Origin: Thermococcus sp. M39
GTDB lineage: Archaea > Methanobacteriota_B > Thermococci > Thermococcales > Thermococcaceae
Reading direction: 5' to 3'
Assembly: GCF_012027325.1 (NCBI RefSeq)
Contig: NZ_SNUG01000001.1
Coordinates: forward strand, 434,001-498,000
DNA: 64,000 nt
Made by a program: the position numbers and the translations under genes
In this document: piece after piece, positions 8,512 through 17,038 of the stretch
Layout: every line of letters starts with the position of its first letter
How positions within the stretch are numbered: position 1 is the stretch's first letter
The notes under the pieces: model-generated
Seen by the model: the letters and a program-made list of their open reading frames with translations, nothing else
What the model was told of the DNA's origin: nothing
The model's database searches: none

Positions 8512-9561
8512 ATGAAAATGGAAAGAATAAAGAAGCTTCAAAAGTTTATAAACGAGAACTCAATTGATGTAGCGCTCATCTCTAAACGTGAAAACTTGTT
8601 CTACTTTTCTGGAGCTTCTCCGTTAGCTGGGGGGTATTTGGTTGTTACCCCTGATGAGGCTATAATTTATGTTCCCGAACTTGAATATGAAGCAACAAAG
8701 GAAGAAACTGAACTACCAGTTGAAAAGTTTAGGAGACTGCCAGAACTTTATGAAAAGCTCAAACCTTACAGTGTTTTGGGAATTGAAGGTTCAACAAGCT
8801 TTTCCTTCATGAATGGACTTAAAGAAAAAGCTGAGATAAAGGAGTTCAGGAGCATTGATGATGTTATAAAAGACCTTAGAATCGTAAAAACCAAAGAAGA
8901 AATCGAGATAATTAAAAGTGCGTGTGAATTAGCTGACATGGCTGTTATGGCAGCTATTGAAGAAATCAGCGAAGGGAAGAGAGAAAGGGAAATAGCAGCA
9001 AAAGTTGAGTATGTTATGAAGATGAACGGTGCTGAAAAGCCAGCCTTTGATACAATCATTGCCAGCGGCTATAGGTCAGCTCTCCCTCATGGGATTGCAA
9101 GCGATAAGAGGATTGAGAGAGGAGATTTGGTTGTCATAGACTTAGGTGCACTTTATAGGCACTACAATTCTGACATCACCAGAACCATAGTTGTTGGAAA
9201 ACCCAATGAGAAGCAGAAGGAGATTTATGAGATAGTTCTTGAGGCTCAAAAGACAGCTGTTGAAAAAGCTAAGCCAGGAATGACTGCGAAAGAACTCGAC
9301 AGCATAGCAAGGGACATCATAGCGGAATATGGTTATGGTGATTACTTTATCCACAGCCTTGGTCACGGAGTTGGGTTAGAAATTCATGAACCTCCGAGAA
9401 TAAGCCAGTACGATGAGACTGTTCTCAAAGAGGGAATGGTCATAACGATTGAGCCAGGAATTTACATTCCAAAGCTTGGTGGCGTCAGAATTGAGGATAC
9501 AGTTGTTATAACGAAGGATGAAGCAAAGAGGCTCACAAAGATGGAGAGAGAGCTTATCTGA
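8512..9561 (+). CDS. pepQ: Xaa-Pro dipeptidase (prolidase)
   Basis: A 349-residue metallopeptidase of family M24 that cleaves Xaa-Pro dipeptides in the cytoplasm, probably with Co2+ or Mn2+. The metal ligands are visible: VVIDLGALYRHYNSDITRT gives two Asp, SLGHGVGLEIHE gives His, and TIEPGIYIP and VRIEDTVV give two Glu. It is collinear with the Pyrococcus furiosus enzyme. The ATG at 8512 directly follows GGTGGTGATC; the frame opens 17 codons earlier without a ribosome site. Confidence 0.96.
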   Translation: MKMERIKKLQKFINENSIDVALISKRENLFYFSGASPLAGGYLVVTPDEAIIYVPELEYEATKEETELPVEKFRRLPELYEKLKPYSVLGIEGSTSFSFMNGLKEKAEIKEFRSIDDVIKDLRIVKTKEEIEIIKSACELADMAVMAAIEEISEGKREREIAAKVEYVMKMNGAEKPAFDTIIASGYRSALPHGIASDKRIERGDLVVIDLGALYRHYNSDITRTIVVGKPNEKQKEIYEIVLEAQKTAVEKAKPGMTAKELDSIARDIIAEYGYGDYFIHSLGHGVGLEIHEPPRISQYDETVLKEGMVITIEPGIYIPKLGGVRIEDTVVITKDEAKRLTKMERELI

Positions 9562-9646
9562 GTTGGGCATTTCTTTCTCTATTCTTTTGTTACCATCCAA
9601 CAGTATTTAAAAGCATTTTTCCAAATTCTCAAAGGGAGGTGAGAGA

Positions 9647-10717
9647 ATGAAAATACTTGACCAGAATCCCAAGGAGGGCAAGATTAAAGTTAAAGCTGAA
9701 ACTCTCGATGACCTCTGGCATCTCTATCACATCATTGAGGAGGGAGATGTAGTTTATGCAAAGACCCTCAGAAAGCAAAGTCAGAGAAGTGATTCCCTTA
9801 GACCAGAAAAGGTCCAAGCAATTCCAGTGTTTTTGGGTATTAGAGCTGAAAAAATCAACTTCCACAAGTTTGCAAATGCATTGAGGGTTATTGGTCCAAT
9901 AGTTTATGCCTCAAGAGAGGAAGTTCCCCTTGGCAAGTATCACACAATAGCAGTTGAAGAGAACAGCGTTATCACTATTCAAAAGCCTAAATGGAAGGCT
10001 CACCAGTTGGAAAGGTTAAAGCAGGCCGTTGAAGCTTCTCAGAGAGCGAGAATTATGATTGTTGTTGTGGACGATGGTGAGGCTGATATTGCTCTCGTGA
10101 GAGAATATGGCGTTGATATAATTGCCAACATAAGACATAACCTTGGGGGAAAGAGATACACCACAAATAGAGAAGCTGAGGAAATGAAGTTCTTCCACGA
10201 TTTAGCAAAGACAATGGTTGAAATTATGGAGAGAGAAAAGGTGGATAAAGCTATTGTTGCTGGTCCCGGCTTTGTGAAAGAGAACTTTTACAAGTTCCTT
10301 CAGGAGAATTATCCGGAGTTAGCAAAGCGTGTTGTAATTGAGGACACGAGTGTTACAGGAAGAACAGGGATTTATGAGGTCATTAGGAGAGGAACCGTTG
10401 ACAAAGTTTACCATGAAAACAGAGTCGCAAAGGAAATTCAGCTCGTGGAGAAGGTCATAGAGGAGATTGCAAAGAATGGATTGGTGGCTTATGGTATAAA
10501 AGAGGTCGAAGAAGCAGCGAATTATGGAGCAATTGAGACTCTACTCGTTTTAGATGAGCTTTTGAAGGGGGGGATGAGAGAAAAGATTGAGCAGCTTATG
10601 GAGTTCGTCAGACAGATGAGGGGGGAGATAGTAATTGTTAGTTCGGAGCATGAGGGCGGTGAAAAGCTGAAAGCTTTGGGAGGAATTGCTGCACTGTTGA
10701 GATATAAGGTTAAGTGA
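9647..10717 (+). CDS. pelA: mRNA surveillance protein Pelota
   Basis: A 356-residue Dom34/Pelota homologue that acts on stalled ribosomes with aEF1-alpha or ABCE1. The N-terminal Sm-like domain starts MKILDQNPKEGKIKVKAETLDDLWHL (written in pieces: MKILDQNPKEG, then KVKAETLDDLWHLYH). The central eRF1-like domain contains VVDDGEADIALVREYG and RHNLGGKRY. The C-terminal domain includes NYGAIETLLVLDELL. A GGGAGGTGAGAG site precedes the ATG. It converges with the AIR-synthase-like gene with no gap. Confidence 0.95.
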   Translation: MKILDQNPKEGKIKVKAETLDDLWHLYHIIEEGDVVYAKTLRKQSQRSDSLRPEKVQAIPVFLGIRAEKINFHKFANALRVIGPIVYASREEVPLGKYHTIAVEENSVITIQKPKWKAHQLERLKQAVEASQRARIMIVVVDDGEADIALVREYGVDIIANIRHNLGGKRYTTNREAEEMKFFHDLAKTMVEIMEREKVDKAIVAGPGFVKENFYKFLQENYPELAKRVVIEDTSVTGRTGIYEVIRRGTVDKVYHENRVAKEIQLVEKVIEEIAKNGLVAYGIKEVEEAANYGAIETLLVLDELLKGGMREKIEQLMEFVRQMRGEIVIVSSEHEGGEKLKALGGIAALLRYKVK

Positions 10718-11704
10718 TTAGTAAATCTCGGCATAGGCATCGCTTTCAAATCTTGGGAACTCCTCCTCTTCGCTGTTCTTCACTAAAACTCTGTCTTTTT
10801 CTTCTGTAAATTTGCCAATGATGAAAGCTTTAATTCCATTGTTAGATAGCTCCTTGATTATTCTTGAGGAATTCTCCTTAGGAGAAATTATTATCAGCGT
10901 TCCGGTTGATGAGACAGTTAAAGGATTCACATCAAAAGCTTCAAGGACTTTTTTGACGAGAGGCGGGATGTAAATTCTATCATAACAGACTCTAAAGCCA
11001 ACATCTGAATTGTCGGCTATCTCATGAAGGGCTGTTAAACCTCCTTCGGTTGCATCATGCATCCCTCTCACGAGCTTTCTTACAGCTAGGGCATCAGGGA
11101 CGACAGTTTCAAGCTTGTACATCTCTCTAAGCTTGGTTATTTCACTAGGAGTTAGAATCCCCTTAATCTTCTCTTTTTTAAAGTAAGCCGCTCCAACGGC
11201 AAACTCTATCCCAACGCCCTTCGTTATTATTATATCATCCCCGGGTTTTGCTAACGGTAATCTCAGCTCTTCTTTCTTCACAAATCCAAGTGCCGTTGTG
11301 GTAGCAGTTGTTTCTTTAGTCGTGGTGTAAACTCCCGTATGCCCACCGATTACAGCTGTTCTGTATTTTCTGCACTCTTCATTGAGTTCCTCCATTATTT
11401 GAGCGAGCTCTTCTTTAGTGGAACCAGGGGGTAACAATAAGTCAACAACCAGCCATCTCGGCTCAGCGCCAAAAACTGCAACATCGCTTGCTGCGAAATG
11501 ATATGTGAAGAATCCAAAATGTTCCTTTGGAACGCCTAGAACTGGATCAGTTGCTATGACCAGATAACTTTCATTGTCATATTCAAGAACTGCGGCATCA
11601 AAGCCCTCTCTCGGACCGATAAAAACTTTCGGATCTTCAATGTTAAGGTTATGCAAAATAATTTCATTTAGAACTTCACTTCTTATTTTCCCGAGCGGCA
11701 ACAT
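10718..11704 (-). CDS. AIR synthase-related protein (HypE/PurM/SelD superfamily)
   Basis: A 328-residue ATP-dependent enzyme of the PurM/HypE/SelD fold. The N-terminal half has FDAAVLEYD and TDPVLG. The middle has DVAVFGAEPRWLVVDLLLPPG and a glycine-rich AVIGGHTGVY. The C-terminal half has GMHDATEGGLTALHEIAD and VSSTGTLIII, as in HypE. It is not a canonical HypE because the C-terminal PRIC cysteine motif is absent. Its start overlaps the end of the PP-loop ATPase gene by 29 bases and has its own GAGGAGGT site, so the two proteins probably act together. The substrate is unknown. Confidence 0.8.
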   Translation of the reverse strand: MLPLGKIRSEVLNEIILHNLNIEDPKVFIGPREGFDAAVLEYDNESYLVIATDPVLGVPKEHFGFFTYHFAASDVAVFGAEPRWLVVDLLLPPGSTKEELAQIMEELNEECRKYRTAVIGGHTGVYTTTKETTATTTALGFVKKEELRLPLAKPGDDIIITKGVGIEFAVGAAYFKKEKIKGILTPSEITKLREMYKLETVVPDALAVRKLVRGMHDATEGGLTALHEIADNSDVGFRVCYDRIYIPPLVKKVLEAFDVNPLTVSSTGTLIIISPKENSSRIIKELSNNGIKAFIIGKFTEEKDRVLVKNSEEEEFPRFESDAYAEIY

Positions 11705-12485
11705 TTTTGAACCTCCTCACGATTTGCCCAGTTTCTTTCAAAATTTCCTCATTACATCCATGACAAAGCAATTCAAAACTCGGCACTCTCACGCTCATCC
11801 TAACCTTGTATCTTCTTGCAAGCTTACTTATTTCGTAGTTCACTTCATAAGCCAAATCGAGGTACTCTCGCTTAATGATTTCAAATTTGTCAATATACTG
11901 CAGGGGGCAGCCCTCTCTCCATTGCCTCCTTCTTCCATATTCATACATTCTGTAAGGTTTTATCCCCGCTTCTTCCGCAAGCTTTTCAACTTCTTCAGCA
12001 GTATACTTTATCAGAGGTCTGAATATCGGAATTCCAATTCTCGGAATTTCACTCAGCCTTATATCTCCCTTCCACTGATCGAGCAGAGCCCCGATTATTT
12101 TGTCATTTGCATTGTCTCCTTTTGCCAAAATATCAAAGCCGTTAATTTTTGCGAACCAGTAGGCATTCCTCATCATAACTTTTTTGCAGTGAATGCATAT
12201 TGGACCCTTCTTTCCAATTGAATTCTTGAGGAGTCCTTCTGTTATGTCGACAAGATAATGCTTAACTCCAAGCTTTTTAGTGAAGTCTATTGCCCACAGC
12301 ATAGGCTCTCTCCAGCTCCACTTATGGAAGAAAGTTAGGGCAGAAACATCTAAACCAGCTTTTTTCATAATATATAAAGCTAAACTGCTGTCTTTTCCTC
12401 CAGAAAACATGAGAAGTATTTTCTTTTCATAAAGTCTAGTGTTTTTTGCAAACTGCTCAATCTCTCTTATCACTTCTGAAAGCAT
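11676..12485 (-). CDS. PP-loop ATP pyrophosphatase with CxxC pairs
   Basis: A 269-residue N-type ATP pyrophosphatase. The PP-loop MFSGGKDSS lies at about residues 26-34. Cysteine pairs CIHC (97, 100) and CHGC (241, 244) and a Cys in REGCPLQY suggest zinc or an Fe-S cluster, as in tRNA or cofactor thiolation enzymes (TtuA-like) and ExsB relatives. This type adenylates a substrate and may add sulfur, amine or another nucleophile. The gene overlaps the AIR-synthase-like gene by 29 bases. I cannot name the substrate. Confidence 0.8.
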   Translation of the reverse strand: MLSEVIREIEQFAKNTRLYEKKILLMFSGGKDSSLALYIMKKAGLDVSALTFFHKWSWREPMLWAIDFTKKLGVKHYLVDITEGLLKNSIGKKGPICIHCKKVMMRNAYWFAKINGFDILAKGDNANDKIIGALLDQWKGDIRLSEIPRIGIPIFRPLIKYTAEEVEKLAEEAGIKPYRMYEYGRRRQWREGCPLQYIDKFEIIKREYLDLAYEVNYEISKLARRYKVRMSVRVPSFELLCHGCNEEILKETGQIVRRFKNVAARENKK

Positions 12486-12521
12486 GGTATAAAGTAAAAA
12501 GAGAGGCTTTAAAAATTTGCC

Positions 12522-12890
12522 TCAGCTGCTCATTTTTTTAACTTGGTTCTCTGCTATGCCTCCGACAATTGGGAACTTGTAATATTCTCCTTGGTATGCT
12601 TTAACTATGCCTAAGATCCATAGGACAAGGCCGACAAGGCTTAAAAGCATAGCTAGTATTCCACCTAGGAATGGAATAAATCTCAACAGTTGTTGTAGTA
12701 TGAAAATTCCTAGGAACGTTATCGTTGACTGCATTGCGTGAAATCTGACGAATTCGCTTTCTTTTTCTAACAACAGGAATATTATACCTGTCAAAAACCC
12801 AAGCACATATGCTAAAGCTGCTTCAACGTTTTCTTCAAGTCCCAAAGAAGTTTCGCTCTTTTTTATAACACCACTTTCATCTTTTTCCAT
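12522..12890 (-). CDS. DUF4870-type membrane protein
   Basis: A 122-residue protein with a charged N-terminus and three membrane helices. The family cues are EAALAYVLGFLTGIIFLLLE, then EFVRFHAMQST and ILGIVKAYQGEYYKFPIVG. The function of this common archaeal and bacterial family is unknown. The ATG follows GAGGTGGGAGT. It lies 37 bases upstream of the PP-loop gene on the same strand. Confidence 0.75.
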   Translation of the reverse strand: MEKDESGVIKKSETSLGLEENVEAALAYVLGFLTGIIFLLLEKESEFVRFHAMQSTITFLGIFILQQLLRFIPFLGGILAMLLSLVGLVLWILGIVKAYQGEYYKFPIVGGIAENQVKKMSS

Positions 12891-13085
12891 ACTCCCACCT
12901 CACATGACAATATATCAAATTATTTTTAACTTTCTTAGTTAAATACTTTTCTAAAATTCCAAGAAAACACTAATTTATTTAAATTTTTTTGCAAGTATTT
13001 TTTTTATAATATGCAAGTTACTTTTCAAACCTCCATGGCTGAAAAATAATCCTTATTACTTCAAAGTTCAAACCTAATCCTTTTG

Positions 13086-13099
13086 TTAGGCTTACCAAA
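13086..13099 (+). promoter_or_regulatory. upstream DtxR-like half-matching operator of feo
   Basis: TTAGGCTTACCAAA matches 11 of 14 positions of the perfect palindrome found 49 bases downstream. It also forms an inverted pair with the CCTAA at 13073-13077. It sits just upstream of the feo TATA-like element. Confidence 0.5.
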
Positions 13100-13101
13100 A
13101 G

Positions 13102-13108
13102 TTTTTAA
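13102..13108 (+). promoter_or_regulatory. TATA-like element of feoAB
   Basis: TTTTTAA preceded by an A-rich CCAAAAG stretch resembling a BRE. It lies between the two palindromic operator candidates, so a bound repressor would block TBP/TFB or polymerase. Confidence 0.4.
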
Positions 13109-13134
13109 TCTTTCCTATAAAGGAAATATTAAAA

Positions 13135-13148
13135 TTAGGTTAACCTAA
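13135..13148 (+). promoter_or_regulatory. DtxR/IdeR-like operator of feoAB
   Basis: TTAGGTTAACCTAA is a perfect 14-base palindrome, extended by one A/T pair on each side. It resembles the bacterial DtxR/IdeR consensus with its TTAGG...CCTAA arms. It lies around the expected transcription start and just before the feoA ribosome site, so an iron-bound DtxR-family repressor is the likely partner. Confidence 0.65.
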
Positions 13149-13159
13149 TGGTGATGTTC

Positions 13160-13390
13160 ATGTATGTTCGTTTAAGTCAAATGAGGGAAGGAGAGCGAGG
13201 AGTTGTAGTGGATATTCAAGGAGGCGTGGGAGCGAGGCAGAGATTACTAGGCTTGGGGATTACTCCTGGGACTAGGATTTGGGTGATTAAGTCTTCTGCT
13301 CCAGGGCCAATAATCATAGCTGTTGGCTCTTCAAGAATAGCACTCGGCAGAGGAATAGCTGACAAAATCATCGTCAGGAGGGAGCGTTGA
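13160..13390 (+). CDS. feoA: FeoA, ferrous iron transport accessory protein
   Basis: A 76-residue SH3-like protein that assists FeoB. The sequence shows VRLSQMREGERGVVVDI, then RQRLLGLGITPGTRI and SSRIALGRGIADKIIV, the standard FeoA pattern. The ATG at 13160 follows GGTGATGTTC at good spacing; the in-frame ATG at 13148 sits inside the operator palindrome. Its stop overlaps the feoB start as TGATG. Confidence 0.92.
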   Translation: MYVRLSQMREGERGVVVDIQGGVGARQRLLGLGITPGTRIWVIKSSAPGPIIIAVGSSRIALGRGIADKIIVRRER

Positions 13391-15387
13391 TGCTAAAGGT
13401 TGTTGCTCTCGCTGGCAATCCAAATGTTGGCAAGACTACAATATTCAACGCTTTAACTGGATTGAGACAGCATGTTGGCAACTGGCCGGGAGTTACTGTG
13501 GAGAAGAAAGAAGGGATCATGAAGTATAAAGATAGGGAGTTTCTGGTTGTTGATCTGCCTGGAACATACTCTTTGACAGCTCATTCTATTGATGAGCTTA
13601 TAGCGAGGAACTTCATTCTTGAAGGAAATGCCGATGTCATAGTTGACGTTATTGATTCTTCATGTTTGATGAGGAACCTTTTCTTAACAATGGAAATCCT
13701 TGAGATGGGCGTTAAAAACGTGATAATTGCTTTAAACAAGATTGATTTAGCGAAAAAGAAAGGTGCTGTCATTGATTTTAAGAAGATGGAGAAAGTTCTT
13801 GGCATTCCTGTCGTGCCGACGAATGCAAAGGAAGGTATTGGAATTGAGGAGCTTAAGAGAACGATTGTTGCTATGGCTGATGGAAAAATCACAACTAATC
13901 CCGTTGTTCCTGTTTATGATGAAATCATTGAAAGAGAAATCTCCCACATAAGCGAGATTCTGAAAGAAACCCCTCTGGCTGAAAAGTACAACGTAAGGTG
14001 GTTATCTATAAAGCTTCTCACGAGAGATGAAGAAGTAATAAAGCTTGTTTTGAAGCAGTTGGGACAAGGAAAGATGGACGAGATTCTGCAGCACATAAGC
14101 GAGCTTGAACAATATTACAAGCGCTCCCTTGACATAATCATTGCTAACCAGAAGTATGAGTTCATTGACAACTTAATTCATCAGTTCGTTACTCACTTTG
14201 CTGAGCAGAAAGAAACAATAAGTGATCAGCTTGATAAAATCCTAACTCACCCAATTTATGGTATGATCTCCCTCCTTATCATCTTCTACTTCCTCTTTAA
14301 GTTTGTTTTTACAATTGGAACACCCATGCAGGAAACTTTGGATTTACTCTTTGCATCTTTAGGGGATTTGGTCGGAAGTCATATAGCAAATGAAACCCTT
14401 AGAGGTTTGGTAGTTGATGGGATAATTGGTGGTGTTGGCTCAGTTTTAAGCTTCTTCCCACTAGTATTCTTGCTCTTCGTTGCCATGTCAATCCTTGAGG
14501 ACTCCGGATACATGGCTAGAGCAGCTGTTGTCATGGAAAGGATAATGAGGAAGTTCGGCTTGCCCGGAAAGAGCTTTATCCCAATGGTTTTAGCCTTTGG
14601 GTGCAATGTCCCGGCTGTTATGGCTACCAGAGCTTTAGACGATGAAAGAGATAGGATTTTAACAATGCTAATTAATCCATTGGTTCCATGCAGTGCGAGG
14701 ATGGTTGTCATAACATTTCTCGCTGGAGTTTTCTTTGAGGAGCACAAAGCATTAGTTGCCGTTAGCATTTATGCAATCTCTCTCGGATTGGCTCTGATTT
14801 CAGCGCTGATACTGGGTAGACTTGTTGTTAAGGGAGAAGAGAGTCCGTTCATAATTGAACTCCCTGACTATCTCATTCCTTCCTGGAAGAGTGTTGTAAT
14901 ACATTCGTGGGAGAGAAGTAAGGAGTTTTTAAGAAAAGCTGGAACAGTAATTCTTGCTGGAGCAGTGGCAATATGGTATCTGAGTAGCCATCCTGAGCCA
15001 GTTGGTACTTGTTTGAGCTATGTAGAAATGCTTGGCAGAGCATTTGAGCCTTTGGCGAAGCTTATGGGTTTGGATTGGAAGGCTGCAGTTAGCTTAATCT
15101 TTGGTATAATCGCTAAAGAAAATGTTATCGCAACATACGGTGTAATTTATGGAGTTGGTGAGAGCGAAGAGGCTCTAGCTGTCTTGATGAGACAGGCAAT
15201 GACGCCACTGCAGGCATTTGTTTTGAGTCTGGTAACAACGCTCTACCTCCCTTGTATAGCAACTATTGCAGCAATAAGAGCCGAAGGAGGAACAAAGTGG
15301 GCACTTGTAGCTGTGATATATAACTTAATCCTTGCGACTGTGATGGGTATTCTGGTTTACAATTTGGGAATCCTGCTTAGTTTTTAA
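13390..15387 (+). CDS. feoB: FeoB ferrous iron transporter
   Basis: A 665-residue inner-membrane Fe2+ importer. The N-terminal G-protein domain has G1 GNPNVGKTT, G3 DLPGTYSL and G4 NKID. Membrane helices follow from about residue 285, with the paired Gate motifs (FFPLVFLLFVAMSILEDSG, and later FLRKAGTVILAGAVAIW) and a conserved Cys in FGCNVPA. The length is normal for archaeal FeoB. It is preceded by feoA and followed seven bases later by a FeoC-like gene. Confidence 0.96.
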   Translation: MLKVVALAGNPNVGKTTIFNALTGLRQHVGNWPGVTVEKKEGIMKYKDREFLVVDLPGTYSLTAHSIDELIARNFILEGNADVIVDVIDSSCLMRNLFLTMEILEMGVKNVIIALNKIDLAKKKGAVIDFKKMEKVLGIPVVPTNAKEGIGIEELKRTIVAMADGKITTNPVVPVYDEIIEREISHISEILKETPLAEKYNVRWLSIKLLTRDEEVIKLVLKQLGQGKMDEILQHISELEQYYKRSLDIIIANQKYEFIDNLIHQFVTHFAEQKETISDQLDKILTHPIYGMISLLIIFYFLFKFVFTIGTPMQETLDLLFASLGDLVGSHIANETLRGLVVDGIIGGVGSVLSFFPLVFLLFVAMSILEDSGYMARAAVVMERIMRKFGLPGKSFIPMVLAFGCNVPAVMATRALDDERDRILTMLINPLVPCSARMVVITFLAGVFFEEHKALVAVSIYAISLGLALISALILGRLVVKGEESPFIIELPDYLIPSWKSVVIHSWERSKEFLRKAGTVILAGAVAIWYLSSHPEPVGTCLSYVEMLGRAFEPLAKLMGLDWKAAVSLIFGIIAKENVIATYGVIYGVGESEEALAVLMRQAMTPLQAFVLSLVTTLYLPCIATIAAIRAEGGTKWALVAVIYNLILATVMGILVYNLGILLSF

Positions 15388-15408
15388 TGTTTTTTGGGGG
15401 ATTATGCA

Positions 15409-15678
15409 ATGGGAAAGCTTGAAAGTGTGTTTGAGCTGATAAAAAAGGGAGTCAGTAATCCTAGAGAGATCGCGGAAAAGCTCAACTTAGATGTTGAGGA
15501 AGTTGAAGGGATAATCAAAATCCTTGAAAGTTTGGGATATGTGGAAAAGGTTGAGCTTGGAAGCTCTATATGTGAACGTTGTCCGCTAAAGAAGATATGT
15601 CCCGGAAGTTGCATCCGCTTCAAAGGGCAGATTTACCACGTTTCTGAGAAGAGCTTTAGAGTTGATTTAAGGGAATAG
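15409..15678 (+). CDS. FeoC-like winged-helix protein with four-cysteine cluster
   Basis: An 89-residue protein. Residues 1-45 form a helix-turn-helix (NPREIAEKLNLDVEEVEGII). A cysteine-rich segment CERCPLKKICPGSC follows, spaced C-x2-C-x5-C-x3-C, able to hold an Fe-S cluster or zinc. FeoC proteins downstream of FeoB are small winged-helix proteins, some with Fe-S clusters, that control FeoB stability or activity. The location supports that role. The ATG at 15409 follows GGGGG at eight bases. Confidence 0.75.
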   Translation: MGKLESVFELIKKGVSNPREIAEKLNLDVEEVEGIIKILESLGYVEKVELGSSICERCPLKKICPGSCIRFKGQIYHVSEKSFRVDLRE

Positions 15679-15774
15679 CATGCTTAGTTTTGTCTAATAG
15701 CTCTCTACTCAACATTCTCACCCGAGGAGCAAAATATATAAGAGGCTTTCTTTTAATTATTATCGGTGGTGTTA

Positions 15775-17016
15775 ATGAAAGCTGTTATTCTTGCTGGAGG
15801 ATTTGGAACAAGATTAAGGCCAATTTCATCAACGAGACCAAAGCCTATGGTTCCGGTTCTCGGAAAGCCGAACCTGCAGTACCTCTTAGAGAGCTTAGAG
15901 AAAGTTAAAGAGATTGACGAAATAATTCTCTCCGTTCATTATATGAGGGGAGAGATTAGAGAGTTTATAGAGGAAAAAATGAGCGATTATCCAAAGGACA
16001 TAAGATTCGTTAATGATCCAATGCCCCTGGAGACAGGTGGAGCGCTTAAGAACGTTGAGGAATATGTCAGCGACGAGTTCTTAGTGATTTATGGAGATGT
16101 GTTCACGAACTTTAACTTTGCAGAGCTCATTGAAGCTCACAAAAAGAACGATGGTCTAATAACAGTAGCTCTGACAAAAGTGTATGACCCAGAGAAGTAT
16201 GGTGTTGTGATAACTGATGAGGAAGGAAAGGTGATAGAGTTTGAAGAGAAGCCGAAGAGACCAAAGACAAACTTAATTGATGCTGGAATTTATGTTGTAG
16301 GTAAAGAGGTTTTGAAGGAAATTCCAAAGGGCAAGGAAGTTTACTTCGAGAGAGAAGTTCTTCCAAAGTTTGTAAGCCAAGGCTTGGTTTATGGCTATAA
16401 GATGTCAAAGGATAACTATTGGGTTGATTTAGGATCCCCAGAAGACTTGTTCTATGCCCACCAGATAGCTCTTGATGAAATTGCGAGGGAAGATGGATAC
16501 TTTACGATAAAAGAGGATGCTGAAGTTCCGGAGGACGTTGAGATTCAAGGGCCAGTTTACATTGACAGCGGAGCAAAAGTAGGACATGGAGTAAAGATTA
16601 AGGCTTACACTTACATTGGACCGAACACAATAATCGAGGACAAGGCATACTTGAAGAGGTCAATTCTCATTGGAAGCGACATAATCAAGGAGAAAAGCGA
16701 AATTAAGGACTCAATCCTTGGAGAAGGGGTAGTGATAGGAAAGAACGTCATTCTTAAAGAGGGAGCAGTTGTTGGTGACTATGCAAAGATTTATGACAAC
16801 TTAGTGATCTATGGAGCAAAGATTCTTCCATGGAAGAAGGTTGAAGAGTATGAAGCATACATCAAGATAAAACTCGACCCAACAAAAGTTAGACCAGAGC
16901 TTACTCCAGACAGATGTCCTCTCGGCCTGCCAGAGTGTATCTACAAGAAGTTCAAGGCAATTGCCGGCGAAAAGCCACCGTGTGATGAGTGTATTGAGAA
17001 CCAATGGCTCTTCTGA
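15775..17016 (+). CDS. sugar-phosphate nucleotidyltransferase with left-handed beta-helix
   Basis: A 413-residue enzyme that activates a sugar-1-phosphate to an NDP-sugar. It opens with the NTP-binding MKAVILAGGFGTRLRP and SSTRPKPMVPV; IYGDVFTN and NYWVDLGSPEDL are further family marks. Hexapeptide repeats of a beta-helix domain run from about residue 255 (VYIDSGAKVGHGVKI) to about 365. GlmU-like or mannose-1-phosphate guanylyltransferase activity is plausible; the sugar cannot be set. The C-terminus is unusual: CPLGLPEC and CDEC give four cysteines in the last 35 residues. Confidence 0.85.
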   Translation: MKAVILAGGFGTRLRPISSTRPKPMVPVLGKPNLQYLLESLEKVKEIDEIILSVHYMRGEIREFIEEKMSDYPKDIRFVNDPMPLETGGALKNVEEYVSDEFLVIYGDVFTNFNFAELIEAHKKNDGLITVALTKVYDPEKYGVVITDEEGKVIEFEEKPKRPKTNLIDAGIYVVGKEVLKEIPKGKEVYFEREVLPKFVSQGLVYGYKMSKDNYWVDLGSPEDLFYAHQIALDEIAREDGYFTIKEDAEVPEDVEIQGPVYIDSGAKVGHGVKIKAYTYIGPNTIIEDKAYLKRSILIGSDIIKEKSEIKDSILGEGVVIGKNVILKEGAVVGDYAKIYDNLVIYGAKILPWKKVEEYEAYIKIKLDPTKVRPELTPDRCPLGLPECIYKKFKAIAGEKPPCDECIENQWLF

Positions 17017-17038
17017 GGCCTCTCTTCTTTATTTTGAT

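Noticed and set aside
13148-13160. Longer FeoA start inside the palindrome
   Set aside because: The ATG at 13160 has a well-spaced ribosome site; the earlier ATG is part of the operator and has none.
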